A stretch of 64,000 nucleotides of DNA, from assembly GCF_010725485.1 (NCBI RefSeq), contig NZ_AP022598.1:62001-126000 (forward strand). The letters run 5' to 3'. Origin of the DNA: Mycolicibacterium parafortuitum. GTDB lineage: Bacteria; Actinomycetota; Actinomycetes; Mycobacteriales; Mycobacteriaceae. The stretch's first letter is position 1, and each line of letters begins with the position of its first letter. The position numbers and the translations under genes were made by a program. The notes beneath the pieces were generated by a model that ran no database searches, had not been told where the DNA came from, and was given only the letters and a program-made list of their open reading frames with translations. Positions 45,351-54,217 of this stretch are shown here, in pieces.

Positions 45351-47504
45351 ATGAGCGAATTCGAAACCATCCGTTGGGATCAGGACGCCGACGGCGTCGT
45401 TGTATTGACTCTCGACGACCCCCAGCAGTCCGCCAACACGATGAATACCCGCTATGTCGATTCGATGGGCGCGGCGGTGCAGCGCCTGGAGGACGAGCGG
45501 GACTCCATCACCGGTGTCGTCATCGCCTCGGCCAAGAAGACCTTCTTCGCCGGGGGCGACCTGAATGAACTACTCGCGGCGAAACCCGAAGATGCCGAGG
45601 AGATGACCGCCCATACCAATCGGGTCAAGAGCCAGCTACGCAGGCTGGAGACCCTGGGTAAGCCGGTGGTCGCAGCGATCAATGGTGCCGCGCTCGGTGG
45701 CGGACTCGAGATTGCGCTGGCGACCCATCACCGGATTGCGGTGGACGCTCGTGGTGTCATCGTCGGTCTTCCCGAGGTGGGCCTCGGCCTGCTGCCCGGC
45801 GGTGGTGGCATCGTCCGTTCGGTGCGGATGCTCGGCATCGAAAGTGCACTCAACGACGTACTTTTGCAGGGTCCGCGGCTCGGTGTCGCCAAGGCGGCCA
45901 AGCTCGGCCTGATCGACCAGACCGTGGACTCGGTGCAGGACCTACTGCCGGCCGCCAAGGCGTGGATCGCGGCCAACCCGACCGCCGGACAACCCTGGGA
46001 CCGCCCCGGTTATGCCATCCCAGGCGGCATCCCGGCGACCGTCTCGGTGCTGTCGGCCGCGCTGCGTAAGCAGCTCAAGGGTGCACCGTTGGAAGCGCCG
46101 CGGGCCATCATGGCCGCCGCGGTCGAGGGCGCGCAGGTCGACTTCGACACGGCCGCACTGATCGAGACCCGCTATTTCGTGCAACTGGCCACCGGCCAGG
46201 TCGCCAAGAACATGATCAAGGCGTACTTCTTCGATCTGCAGGCCATCAACGCCGGCAAGAGCCGCCCCGAAGGGTACGAGACGTTCCGTGCCACCAAGGT
46301 CGGCATCCTGGGCGCCGGCATGATGGGCGCCGGCATCGCGTACGTGTCCGCCCTGGCCGGCATTGAGGTGGTACTCAAAGACGTCGACATCGAGGGTGCG
46401 CGTCGCGGTAAGCAATACGCCGAGAAACTGGAGGCCAAAGCAGTCTCGCGCGGCACCAAGACAGCCGAGCAGTCCCAGGCGGTGCTGGACCTGATCACTG
46501 CGACCGACGATCCGAAGGACTTCGCCGGCGTCGACTTCGTCATCGAAGCGGTCTTCGAGAGCGTAGAGCTCAAACAGCGTGTCTTCCAGGAGATTCAGGA
46601 CATCGTCAAACCCGACGCCGTGCTGGGATCCAACACCTCGACTCTGCCGATCACCACCCTGGCCGAAGGCGTGCAGCGGCAGGCGGACTTCATCGGGATC
46701 CATTTCTTCTCTCCTGTGGACAAGATGCCGCTTGTCGAGATCATCACCGGCAAGAACACTTCGGACGCGACCCTGGCCAAGGTGTTCGATTACACGCTGC
46801 AGATCCGTAAGACGCCGATCGTCGTCAACGACAGCCGTGGTTTCTTCACCAGCCGGGTGATCGGCCGATTCATCGAAGAGGCCATGGCCGCGGTCGGCGA
46901 GGGTGTCGATCCCAGTGTCATCGAACAGGCCGGCCTGCAGGCCGGTTACCCGGCCCCACCGCTGCAGTTGCTCGACGAGCTGACGCTGACGCTGCCGCGA
47001 AAGATCCGGCAGGAGAACCGCGCTGCACTGGAGGCCGCTGGGGGTACCTGGGTCGAGCATGGCTGCGCCGTGGTCTTCGACCGGATGATCGACGAGTTCG
47101 ACCGCAAGGGCCGATCCACCGGAGGTGCGTTCTACGAATATGACGAGAACGGCCGCCGTACCCGGCTGTGGCCCGGGATCCGTGAGCACTTCACCACCGA
47201 GGCCGGCGCCGACATCCCGTTCGAGGATCTCAAGGAACGGTTCCTGTTCTCCGAGGCGATCGACACGGTGCGGTGCTTCGATGAGGGGGTGCTGAACTCG
47301 GTGGCGGATGCCAACATCGGGTCCTTGTTCGGGATCGGTTTCCCGTCGTGGACCGGTGGCGTGGTGCAGTACATCAACGGATATCCCGGCGGTCTGCAAG
47401 GTTTCGTCGACCGTGCCCGTCAGTTGGCCGAACGCTACGGCGACCACTTCCAGCCGCCGGAGTCCTTGGTGACACGTGCTGCCGCCGGCGAAACGCTGAG
47501 CTGA
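45351..47504 (+). CDS. fadB: Multifunctional enoyl-CoA hydratase / 3-hydroxyacyl-CoA dehydrogenase
   Basis: The 717-residue trifunctional-type alpha subunit joins an N-terminal crotonase domain (oxyanion segments FFAGGDLNEL and GAALGGGLE; Glu in PEVGLGLLPGGGG) to a 3-hydroxyacyl-CoA dehydrogenase domain (VGILGAGMMGAGIAYV near residue 315; HFFSPVDKMPLVEI). It would form a complex with FadA. A terminator follows the gene. Confidence 0.92.
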   Translation: MSEFETIRWDQDADGVVVLTLDDPQQSANTMNTRYVDSMGAAVQRLEDERDSITGVVIASAKKTFFAGGDLNELLAAKPEDAEEMTAHTNRVKSQLRRLETLGKPVVAAINGAALGGGLEIALATHHRIAVDARGVIVGLPEVGLGLLPGGGGIVRSVRMLGIESALNDVLLQGPRLGVAKAAKLGLIDQTVDSVQDLLPAAKAWIAANPTAGQPWDRPGYAIPGGIPATVSVLSAALRKQLKGAPLEAPRAIMAAAVEGAQVDFDTAALIETRYFVQLATGQVAKNMIKAYFFDLQAINAGKSRPEGYETFRATKVGILGAGMMGAGIAYVSALAGIEVVLKDVDIEGARRGKQYAEKLEAKAVSRGTKTAEQSQAVLDLITATDDPKDFAGVDFVIEAVFESVELKQRVFQEIQDIVKPDAVLGSNTSTLPITTLAEGVQRQADFIGIHFFSPVDKMPLVEIITGKNTSDATLAKVFDYTLQIRKTPIVVNDSRGFFTSRVIGRFIEEAMAAVGEGVDPSVIEQAGLQAGYPAPPLQLLDELTLTLPRKIRQENRAALEAAGGTWVEHGCAVVFDRMIDEFDRKGRSTGGAFYEYDENGRRTRLWPGIREHFTTEAGADIPFEDLKERFLFSEAIDTVRCFDEGVLNSVADANIGSLFGIGFPSWTGGVVQYINGYPGGLQGFVDRARQLAERYGDHFQPPESLVTRAAAGETLS

Positions 47505-47518
47505 TCCATGAAGGACCA

Positions 47519-47549
47519 CGGGCCGGACGCGTTTGCGTCCGGCCCGTAG
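47519..47549. terminator. Rho-independent-type terminator after fadB
   Basis: A 12-bp perfect stem CGGGCCGGACGC / GCGTCCGGCCCG with a GTTT loop, followed by TAGTTCTTT. Confidence 0.8.
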
Positions 47550-47626
47550 TTCTTTACAGACCGGCGCTCTCCGGGAGAGTCGCGCCGCGGCGCTGCAATG
47601 ACCACCACCCACCCGTTCGGCGCGGA

Positions 47627-48907
47627 TCAAGACCGGCCGTAGACCACCGCTGCAAAGAGCTCGACCAGGCAGGAGACGACAGTCTCCAGGTCCGTCATGT
47701 CGGGTTGTGCGGCCAGCGCGCCGGCAACCGCCCTTTCCATCGTCCACAGCAGCACTGCAGCCAGCTCGCCGGCCGGCGGGCCGGCGGGTGCCAACCCTGC
47801 AGCTCGGTCCTTGACTATCAGCGCTTCCAGGGATGCCACTTGGGCGGCCATTCCGGTTTGATAGATGAGTCGCAGTTCGGGTGCGCGTGGCCACTCATGC
47901 AGGACGCTTCGCATGACGGCCATTGAGTGTTCGTCGATGCGCAGCCATCGTACGAGCGCATCTGCAAGCTGCGTTGCGTCCGATCGATCGATGGCATGCA
48001 GCCGATGCAAGGCCATTGCGGCAGTGTCTGCGACGTCCCGATAGAGGGCGACGAATGCTGCTTCCTTGCTCTCGAAATAGAAATAGAATGTCGACCGCGA
48101 CACCTTCGCGTGCCGAGTGATTCGCGCGACGCTCAGCTTATCCACCGAGCAATCGAGCAACAAGATCCGCATGGCTTCCAGGATGGCGGTAGCCGACGTC
48201 GCTGTGACGAAAGAACTGTTCTGGGTTTCTATTTCGAAACTGTCAGCAGAATCGTTGGACACTGAAGCGGTCCAGCGCGAAGCCTGCAGCGGCGTCGTGC
48301 GACCTAGCAGCGCGGACATCAGCCAATCCAATGCCTCAGCGGTGGCTCGAACATCAGGAAACCGCGGCTCGACACCACGACTGCTGACGTAGAGTATCCG
48401 CTCGATACCGCACACCACGATCGCAGCAATGGTTTCGGCGGATGCCGACTTAACTTCATCTGCCGCACAACGTGATCGGACCTGAACGGCGACCGTTGCG
48501 ACAACCTTCCCCACTGCCTTCTGCCATAGCGCCGCAATGGCCGGCGATCTGTGCACCTCTTCGATGACGGCACCGAGGATGGCGTCATGGCGCGACCAGA
48601 GCGCAAAGACCTCGCTCCAACTTTCAGAACGGGTGCCCATGTCGTCGGCACACAATCGGAGGGCCCATTCGCCCGGATCGCGGCGCATGCCCGCCAACAC
48701 AGACGCCGCCAGCGAAACCAGCACGTCGTCCTTGCTGTCGAAGTAGTGGTAGAAGCTCGACCGGGCGTACGGCGTGCACGAAATGATCTCCGCGACCGTG
48801 ATGTCGCGAAAAGATCTCGCTACCAGTAGCTCCCGGGTTGCCGAACAGAATGCCGCCAACGTGCCATCTGAGCGTCGGCCATAGAGATGATGCGAATGCG
48901 CGACCAT
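47627..48907 (-). CDS. Second tandem TetR-type repressor, Mce3R-like
   Basis: The 426-residue protein again has two TetR domains: HTH 1 near residues 20-65 (ITVAEIISCTPYARSSFYHYF) and HTH 2 near 240-285 (LSVARITRHAKVSRSTFYFYF). It is clearly a paralogue of the regulator at 35014. Two such regulators in one lipid cluster suggest divided or layered control. Its promoter region carries an operator-like site, consistent with autoregulation and control of the divergent oxidoreductase gene. Confidence 0.85.
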   Translation of the reverse strand: MVAHSHHLYGRRSDGTLAAFCSATRELLVARSFRDITVAEIISCTPYARSSFYHYFDSKDDVLVSLAASVLAGMRRDPGEWALRLCADDMGTRSESWSEVFALWSRHDAILGAVIEEVHRSPAIAALWQKAVGKVVATVAVQVRSRCAADEVKSASAETIAAIVVCGIERILYVSSRGVEPRFPDVRATAEALDWLMSALLGRTTPLQASRWTASVSNDSADSFEIETQNSSFVTATSATAILEAMRILLLDCSVDKLSVARITRHAKVSRSTFYFYFESKEAAFVALYRDVADTAAMALHRLHAIDRSDATQLADALVRWLRIDEHSMAVMRSVLHEWPRAPELRLIYQTGMAAQVASLEALIVKDRAAGLAPAGPPAGELAAVLLWTMERAVAGALAAQPDMTDLETVVSCLVELFAAVVYGRS

Positions 48908-48940
48908 GGGCCTCCTCCAGAATCAGCTCGACCCGCCCAA

Positions 48941-48987
48941 CCATACAGTGTGTCCACACACCTCGATCGGACACGTTGACTGTGTCC
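48941..48987. promoter_or_regulatory. Operators between the second tandem TetR gene and the divergent oxidoreductase
   Basis: CCATAC-N5-GTCCACACA (48941-48960) is a relative of the asymmetric operator. Next to it GGACAC-N7-GTGTCC (48969-48987) is a separate inverted repeat. TTGACT (48976-48981) followed 17 bases later by TACGGT may be the rightward promoter. Confidence 0.5.
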
Positions 48988-49164
48988 TGAGCCACAGCTA
49001 CGGTGACTGTGTACGCCACCCTGCCATGCCAGTGGGTCGAGTGCGGAACCCGAAGGAGTTCACCCCATGCCTGCCTGTCCCGTGTCTCAGAGATTCTCGA
49101 CGCACCGACACATCGACCATCGAGTCGACACAATGCGCACTTCGCATCGCGCGGATGAATCACG

Positions 49165-50184
49165 ATGAGCGCGGCCACGAGCAGGACCGCCGACGCACCG
49201 GCAGCGGGCACCGCGCCAGCCCCGATGAGGGCGGTGATCGCGCGGCCCAACACCGCGCTCACCGCGTTGGAAGTCCATGCCGTACCACGGCCAACGGTGA
49301 TTCCCGGCGAGGTGCTCATCCGAGTTTCTGCCGCAGGGGTCAACCCCGTGGACGTCAAGTCCAGGATCGGTCGCGGGGCAGCGACGTTTCTGACGCCCCA
49401 TCCGCAGCTAGACCCGAACTCATGGATACCCGGATGGGATGTCGCCGGCGACGTCATTGAAATCGGGCGCGGAGTAGCGAAATTCAAGCCAGGCGACCGC
49501 GTCTTCGGCATGGTCAACTTTCCGCGATCAGCGGGCGCGTACGCCGAATATGTCTGCGCGCCCGTGGCACACATCTGCCACACTCCTAGCCGACTCAGTG
49601 ATGTCGAAGCAGCCGGCCTACCGATGGCGGCAATGACGGCCTGGCAAGCACTCATTCACGCGGGTCGCCTCACGTCGGGCCAGAGAGTGCTCGTGACCGC
49701 CGCGTCCGGCGGGGTCGGCCACCTCGCAGTGCAGATTGCGCGCGACCGAGGCGCACAGGTCGTGGCGTTGACGTCGACGGAGAACGTCGACTTCGTCCGA
49801 TCGCTTGGCGCAGAGTCTGTCGACCGTTCACAGGCACACTGGCAGAACAGCATTCATCCGGTTGATCTGGTGCTGGACATGTTCGGTGGGGACCATCTCG
49901 ACTCCCTCTACACGGTCATTCGTCCTGGCGGTGCGTTGATTACGGTCTCCTCCGCGTCGTTGTCAGGTGCACCGCCTGACATTCGCACGCAGATGGTCGT
50001 CGTCTCGACAGACGGACAGTGCCTCCATGACGTGGCCGACGCAGTGCATCGAGGAGCAGTGACACCGCACGTTTCCCGCGTGTTCACCCTTGAGGATGCT
50101 GGTCGAGCTCATGAAGCGATCAGCCATGGACGGACCCGGGGGAAGCTCGTCATCGATACCAGCGGTCGCTCCCTGACCGGGTGA
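49165..50184 (+). CDS. Quinone oxidoreductase-like MDR protein
   Basis: The 339-residue zinc-free MDR enzyme has AAGVNPVDVKSRIG, the substrate-pocket segment and the NADP site VLVTAASGGVGHLAVQIA. It likely reduces an enone or enoyl thioester with NADPH. The N-terminal 20 residues are Ala-rich and an internal ATG (49225) could be the true start. It begins a rightward operon with the CrtC-like and phosphotransferase genes. Confidence 0.82.
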   Translation: MSAATSRTADAPAAGTAPAPMRAVIARPNTALTALEVHAVPRPTVIPGEVLIRVSAAGVNPVDVKSRIGRGAATFLTPHPQLDPNSWIPGWDVAGDVIEIGRGVAKFKPGDRVFGMVNFPRSAGAYAEYVCAPVAHICHTPSRLSDVEAAGLPMAAMTAWQALIHAGRLTSGQRVLVTAASGGVGHLAVQIARDRGAQVVALTSTENVDFVRSLGAESVDRSQAHWQNSIHPVDLVLDMFGGDHLDSLYTVIRPGGALITVSSASLSGAPPDIRTQMVVVSTDGQCLHDVADAVHRGAVTPHVSRVFTLEDAGRAHEAISHGRTRGKLVIDTSGRSLTG

Positions 50185-50240
50185 TCGCGGACAGCGCTCA
50201 GCCACAACATATTTCACGAACGATCACCGAAAGGCATCCG

Positions 50241-51227
50241 ATGACTTACGACGAATCCTGGGATCGACCCCACGAGGTCGGGCCCGAAGACGGCTGGCAG
50301 GAAAGCGATTGCTACTGGTTCTACGATGCGGCAGCCGGCATCGGCGGCTACCACCGCATCGGCATGCGCCCCAACCAGGGCACTGCTCAGGTGATGCTGA
50401 TGGTCTTCGAACTCGGCGGTGAACGATTCACCCTCAACGACTCGTTCATCAACGACCGACACATCACCGCGACGAACCGCACCGATGCCGGCCAGCATGT
50501 CGACGGGCACAGCGCCCTCAGCCTCGGGGACAAGCGCATGCGCTACCAGTGGGACGAGGGCGACACCGCGGCCGAACTGGAGTTTTACAAGAGCTTCTAC
50601 GAGCCCCGCGGCTGGCCCGGCCATTCATCAGAAGTGATGAAGAATGTGAACGCGGGTGGCCACCTGGAGTGCTCCGGCCGCATCCGCGGTCAGATTCGTA
50701 TCGGCACCCGCTCATACACCATCGACGGACTCGCCCATCGAGATCGCTCCTGGGGGTTCCGTGACCATTCGATGATCGAGTTCCACCGGTACCGCCTGTC
50801 CAGCGGCACCATCGGACCGGAGTTCAGCTTCGCCTCGCACGCCATCACCCTGCGCGGCAGGGGCTCTGCGGTCGGTGGCTTCATCGCGCGCAACGGCCAT
50901 ACCGAGGATGTCGTCGATGTGCGCGTGCTGACCACCCTGGATGCAGACGGTTTCACCAGCATGGGCTCGCAGACCATTCTCACGCTTGCGAGCGGGGAGA
51001 AGATCCAGGTCCCCGCATCCGTCGTGCAGGGCTTTGTCAATCCCCTTGGCGAGGGAACCTTCGCCACCTGCTCCATCGCCGAAATCAGCTGGGGCGGATC
51101 GCCGGGATTCCAGAATCTGGAAGTCTCCCCCAATCCTGGCCGCGGTACCTACATCCCCACCGCCGAAGACGGCAGCCTGCACGCCACCGAATCAGGTTTG
51201 TCCCAAACAGCCGATCACCGCCTCTGA
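50241..51227 (+). CDS. CrtC/AttH-like lipocalin-type protein
   Basis: The 328-residue protein resembles the hydroxyneurosporene synthase-like (CrtC/AttH) group of double-lipocalin folds now split into several DUFs: it opens with SDCYWFYDAAAGIGGYHRIG and has the conserved GLAHRDRSWGFRD. Members are linked to hydration or modification of terpenoids and lipids, but mechanisms are mostly unknown. The ATG at 50241 follows GAAAGG; a GTG at 50181 overlapping the previous stop is the alternative. Confidence 0.65.
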   Translation: MTYDESWDRPHEVGPEDGWQESDCYWFYDAAAGIGGYHRIGMRPNQGTAQVMLMVFELGGERFTLNDSFINDRHITATNRTDAGQHVDGHSALSLGDKRMRYQWDEGDTAAELEFYKSFYEPRGWPGHSSEVMKNVNAGGHLECSGRIRGQIRIGTRSYTIDGLAHRDRSWGFRDHSMIEFHRYRLSSGTIGPEFSFASHAITLRGRGSAVGGFIARNGHTEDVVDVRVLTTLDADGFTSMGSQTILTLASGEKIQVPASVVQGFVNPLGEGTFATCSIAEISWGGSPGFQNLEVSPNPGRGTYIPTAEDGSLHATESGLSQTADHRL

Positions 51228-51235
51228 GGAATGCA

Positions 51236-52336
51236 ATGACCACCGAAATGACACAAGCCAGCACCAAGCAACGTAACCGCACCGCATTCGACAACCAGGC
51301 TGCGGCGGCAAAAGCCACGAGTGTGGAGTTCGACCCCGCAACCATTGAAAGATTCCTGCTGGCGCAGAAGGACATCAATGGAGTCAACGGGATTCGCGAT
51401 CTCGCAAAACCGAGCGGTGCCGGCGCGAGCAACGGAATTCTGTTCTTCACCGCCGATCTCGACAACGGGTCCCAAACCACCACATCTGAACTGGTACTGC
51501 GCTACGAAACCGATACTCCGTTGATCAAGCAGAAGCGATTCGACGACGAATTCCAAACCATCATCGCAGTGAACAACGCAGGATTGCCGGCGCCTGTAGC
51601 ACGATGGCATGACTTCACAGGAGACTTTTTCGGCCGGCCCAGCTACATCACCAACCGGGTGCACGGGCAATGCCCGCCGTCAAGCATCTATGCCGAGGGA
51701 ATTCTGCAAGACGCCGATCCCGCCACACGTAAATCAATGATGCTGGCGGTCGCCGACTATCACGGAAGGCTCCACGCAGCGAACATCGGTCCGGACCAGG
51801 TCCCGCATCTGACGAGACGAGGAACCGGCCCCACCGCCATCGAGCGGGAACTGTCGTGGTGGTTCAAGGAGGCGTCGTTGGCCTCTCCCACCCCAGACAA
51901 GATGGAGTTCCTGCGTCGGGCACACGATCGTCTGATCGCGGTCCAACCCGACCCGTACACCGCGCGCCTCGTGCACGGTGATGCCCAGTTCGCCAACTGC
52001 ATGTTCGATGGGCCGCAAGTGTCGGCGGTACTGGACTGGGAGTTGAGCTTTCTGGGCCATAACGAATCCGACCTGGCGTTGCTCGTCCTATTCGCCGACG
52101 CCCTGAACCCTGTCGATGAGCCCGTCGACGGTGTGCCGTCAGAACAGGAATTCATCGCCGCATACGAGGCCTGCGCAGGTCGGCCGATCGCCGCCTGGGA
52201 GTTCTTCCAAGCCTTCAATCTGGTGAAGGTGACAACCGCAATGGTCTTCGGCGCCGCCACGATGCCGGGGGCCGACGAACTATTCACCCACTATGGCGCG
52301 CTGCTCACCGACGCGATCGATCGCATTCCGAGGTAA
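51236..52336 (+). CDS. APH-family phosphotransferase
   Basis: The 366-residue kinase-like protein has the Brenner motif LVHGDAQFANCMF (catalytic Asp) and VLDWELSFLG (metal-binding Asp). Paralogues in mycobacterial lipid regions sit next to acyl-CoA dehydrogenases, and the mitochondrial ACAD10 protein fuses the same two domains, phosphorylating hydroxyacyl-CoA. A phosphorylation step on a hydroxylated acid is thus a fair guess. A terminator follows. Confidence 0.78.
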   Translation: MTTEMTQASTKQRNRTAFDNQAAAAKATSVEFDPATIERFLLAQKDINGVNGIRDLAKPSGAGASNGILFFTADLDNGSQTTTSELVLRYETDTPLIKQKRFDDEFQTIIAVNNAGLPAPVARWHDFTGDFFGRPSYITNRVHGQCPPSSIYAEGILQDADPATRKSMMLAVADYHGRLHAANIGPDQVPHLTRRGTGPTAIERELSWWFKEASLASPTPDKMEFLRRAHDRLIAVQPDPYTARLVHGDAQFANCMFDGPQVSAVLDWELSFLGHNESDLALLVLFADALNPVDEPVDGVPSEQEFIAAYEACAGRPIAAWEFFQAFNLVKVTTAMVFGAATMPGADELFTHYGALLTDAIDRIPR

Positions 52337-52352
52337 GACCCCGAGCGAAGAT

Positions 52353-52383
52353 CGGCGGGGCCTTCAATACGAAGGCCCCGCCG
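52353..52383. terminator. Hairpin terminator
   Basis: A perfect 13-bp stem CGGCGGGGCCTTC / GAAGGCCCCGCCG with a five-base loop (AATAC), directly downstream of the phosphotransferase gene. Confidence 0.75.
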
Positions 52384-52544
52384 ACATCGCGCACGACGCA
52401 CAGTTTCTGCCGACCGCGGATGCTGATTTCGCAGACTCTACCGAAACGGTTGTGGCAGAACGCCGAAGGGCACTGCACGGGCGCGACATGACCCGCGGTG
52501 CCTCGACGCCACGCAGCGTATTTCCTGCTGCGTAACCGCGTTGA

Positions 52545-53612
52545 TCAGTGACTCATACCCAGGAGCTCAAAGGGGTCGAGATCCTCGATCTGCGCCGCAT
52601 ACCTGCGGGTCATCGCAGTGACGACCTCCGATGGCTGCATAACCGTGGGTACGCACATCCAGAAGAAACCGTGCAGACTATGCCGACGGTACTCTTCCCA
52701 CAGCTCGTCTTCGGTCAGGGTCGGTCCACCGGCCGCGGCAAGCGTATCGCGATAGTGCGCCAACAGACTTCGCTCTTGTGCGCGTCGCTCTTCCGGTTCG
52801 AGAGCTGATCCCAGGAAGTATGCGACGTCGTGTGCCCAAGGTGCCAGACATGCGGTTTGCCAGTCCAGGTAGGCCGTTCGGCCGCCGGGGATTCGGTACA
52901 ACTGGCCGGTATGAGCATCACCGTGATTGATGGTATGTGTCGACGCGTCGTCGTATTTCCACAGGGCCGCGAAGGCTGCGCGTACGTAGTCGCCGTCCTG
53001 CATGTGAGCCGGCAGCTCCGGCACCTCATCGCGGGACACCAGAGGCCCGAACATCTCAGGGCTCAGCATCACCTGGAATGCCTGCCGCGCCGCCTCGACA
53101 CCCACCGGCATCCACTCGAACCGGCCCGGCTTCGTACCCCACGTCTCGGCATGCAGGTTTGCGAGCAACTCCAGCGTCTGAGCTGCAGCATCGACACCCC
53201 ACACGGTCACCGCGTCGCAAAACTCGGCGCCGCGAACAGTGAGATCCTCCATGATGACAATGCCCTGGTCCGATTCGCTTGCGGCGTAGAACCCTTTGGG
53301 ATGTTCAACGGTGAGCACCGGGGACAGATCCCTAAAGAAGGCGCCCTCAAGTTCGTAGGCGGAGCCCAAACCGAACGCACGGCTGCGCTCATCGAATCCA
53401 CCCTTGATGCACACACGCTCGGGAAGGCCCTGCGAGTCACCAACATAGGTCAACCGAGCGAACACCTTGGTCGCCGAGCCCCAGATGATCCGATCCACTT
53501 CCAGCGAGGACACCGTTAAGCCCGGACGTTCGGCGGACAGCGCTTCCGTCGCCCATTCAGCGGTCAGATCAGAGACATCGCGGACCAGAGCAGAGGCAGA
53601 CATCGACTTCAT
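52545..53612 (-). CDS. APH/ecdysteroid-kinase-like phosphotransferase
   Basis: The 355-residue protein is a second phosphotransferase, closer to the choline/ecdysteroid-kinase-like type: TINHGDAHTGQLY carries the catalytic Asp and AYLDWQTACLAPWAHDVAYFL the metal Asp. It is only distantly similar to the neighbouring phosphotransferase. ATG 53612 lies seven bases after the -10 TATGGT, so the transcript is probably leaderless; the longer frame from 53624 would begin inside the -10. Confidence 0.78.
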   Translation of the reverse strand: MKSMSASALVRDVSDLTAEWATEALSAERPGLTVSSLEVDRIIWGSATKVFARLTYVGDSQGLPERVCIKGGFDERSRAFGLGSAYELEGAFFRDLSPVLTVEHPKGFYAASESDQGIVIMEDLTVRGAEFCDAVTVWGVDAAAQTLELLANLHAETWGTKPGRFEWMPVGVEAARQAFQVMLSPEMFGPLVSRDEVPELPAHMQDGDYVRAAFAALWKYDDASTHTINHGDAHTGQLYRIPGGRTAYLDWQTACLAPWAHDVAYFLGSALEPEERRAQERSLLAHYRDTLAAAGGPTLTEDELWEEYRRHSLHGFFWMCVPTVMQPSEVVTAMTRRYAAQIEDLDPFELLGMSH

Positions 53613-53619
53613 GGCCGTG

Positions 53620-53649
53620 ACCATATACGGCGTCTATACGTGATGTCAA
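53620..53649 (-). promoter_or_regulatory. Leaderless promoter with asymmetric operator
   Basis: On the minus strand TTGACA, an 18-base spacer and TATGGT end seven bases before ATG 53612. The operator CCATAT-N5-GTCTATACG (53621-53640) overlaps the -10 and spacer, as at the BVMO gene. Confidence 0.65.
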
Positions 53650-53665
53650 TCACTCACAACCGGTG

Positions 53666-53965
53666 TTAAGCGCTTTCGCCGGCCGCGCTGTGCGCGAAGA
53701 CGAAAGATGAGGGCGCGCCGTCGAGCAAGCCTGCAAGGACCGGGCCGTACTCGGCGAGCGCTTCCGACCTCAGATGCACCTCGCGCGCAGCCTCATCCGC
53801 ATACGATTCGACAATCGCGTACACATCCTGGTCTACGACTGGCCCCCAAGTGACGCCAACACAGCCCGGCTCGCTCTTGACGCGTTCTAAGAGCTCGGCA
53901 AGGTTTTTTTCGAACTCGGCGACGTCGTCGCGCTTTGGTTTCATGGTCACAACAACAGTCAACAT
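53666..53965 (-). CDS. Antibiotic biosynthesis monooxygenase (ABM) domain protein
   Basis: The 99-residue protein is a small ferredoxin-like-fold ABM protein (VVVTMKPKRDDVAEFEKNLAELLERVKSEPGC..W..VYAIVESYADEAAREVH, in parts). Members include heme-degrading enzymes and cofactor-free monooxygenases, but many have no known activity. It lies upstream of the phosphotransferase gene on the same strand. Confidence 0.75.
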   Translation of the reverse strand: MLTVVVTMKPKRDDVAEFEKNLAELLERVKSEPGCVGVTWGPVVDQDVYAIVESYADEAAREVHLRSEALAEYGPVLAGLLDGAPSSFVFAHSAAGESA

Positions 53966-54217
53966 TGTTGAACGATAACCTGTTTCAACACGATGGCTAA
54001 ACCGGTCCCGGATGTGCTGCACCCCATCCTGCGACGCGGTCGCCTTGGAACGTGGGACGGCCCGTCCGCTTCGAATGCGTCCTGAGGGTGAACAGTTCGA
54101 CGACATACAACGGTACATCTCAGGTTCCTTGGTGATGTGCAGGATCGACATGTCCTTCCATCAAGCTGATTCGGTCTCTGGTCGTGCACAGCCGAAAAGC
54201 ATCGTTACGATCCAGGC

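Noticed and set aside
45942..47894. A 650-codon minus-strand frame opposite fadB
   Set aside because: It has no recognisable domain and mirrors the codon periodicity of fadB, whose motifs are unambiguous.
16180..53649. KstR or KstR2 boxes (sterol regulators)
   Set aside because: The repeated sites do not contain the AAC..GTT or CAAG..CTTG patterns of those regulators, so a KstR-type regulon was not assigned.
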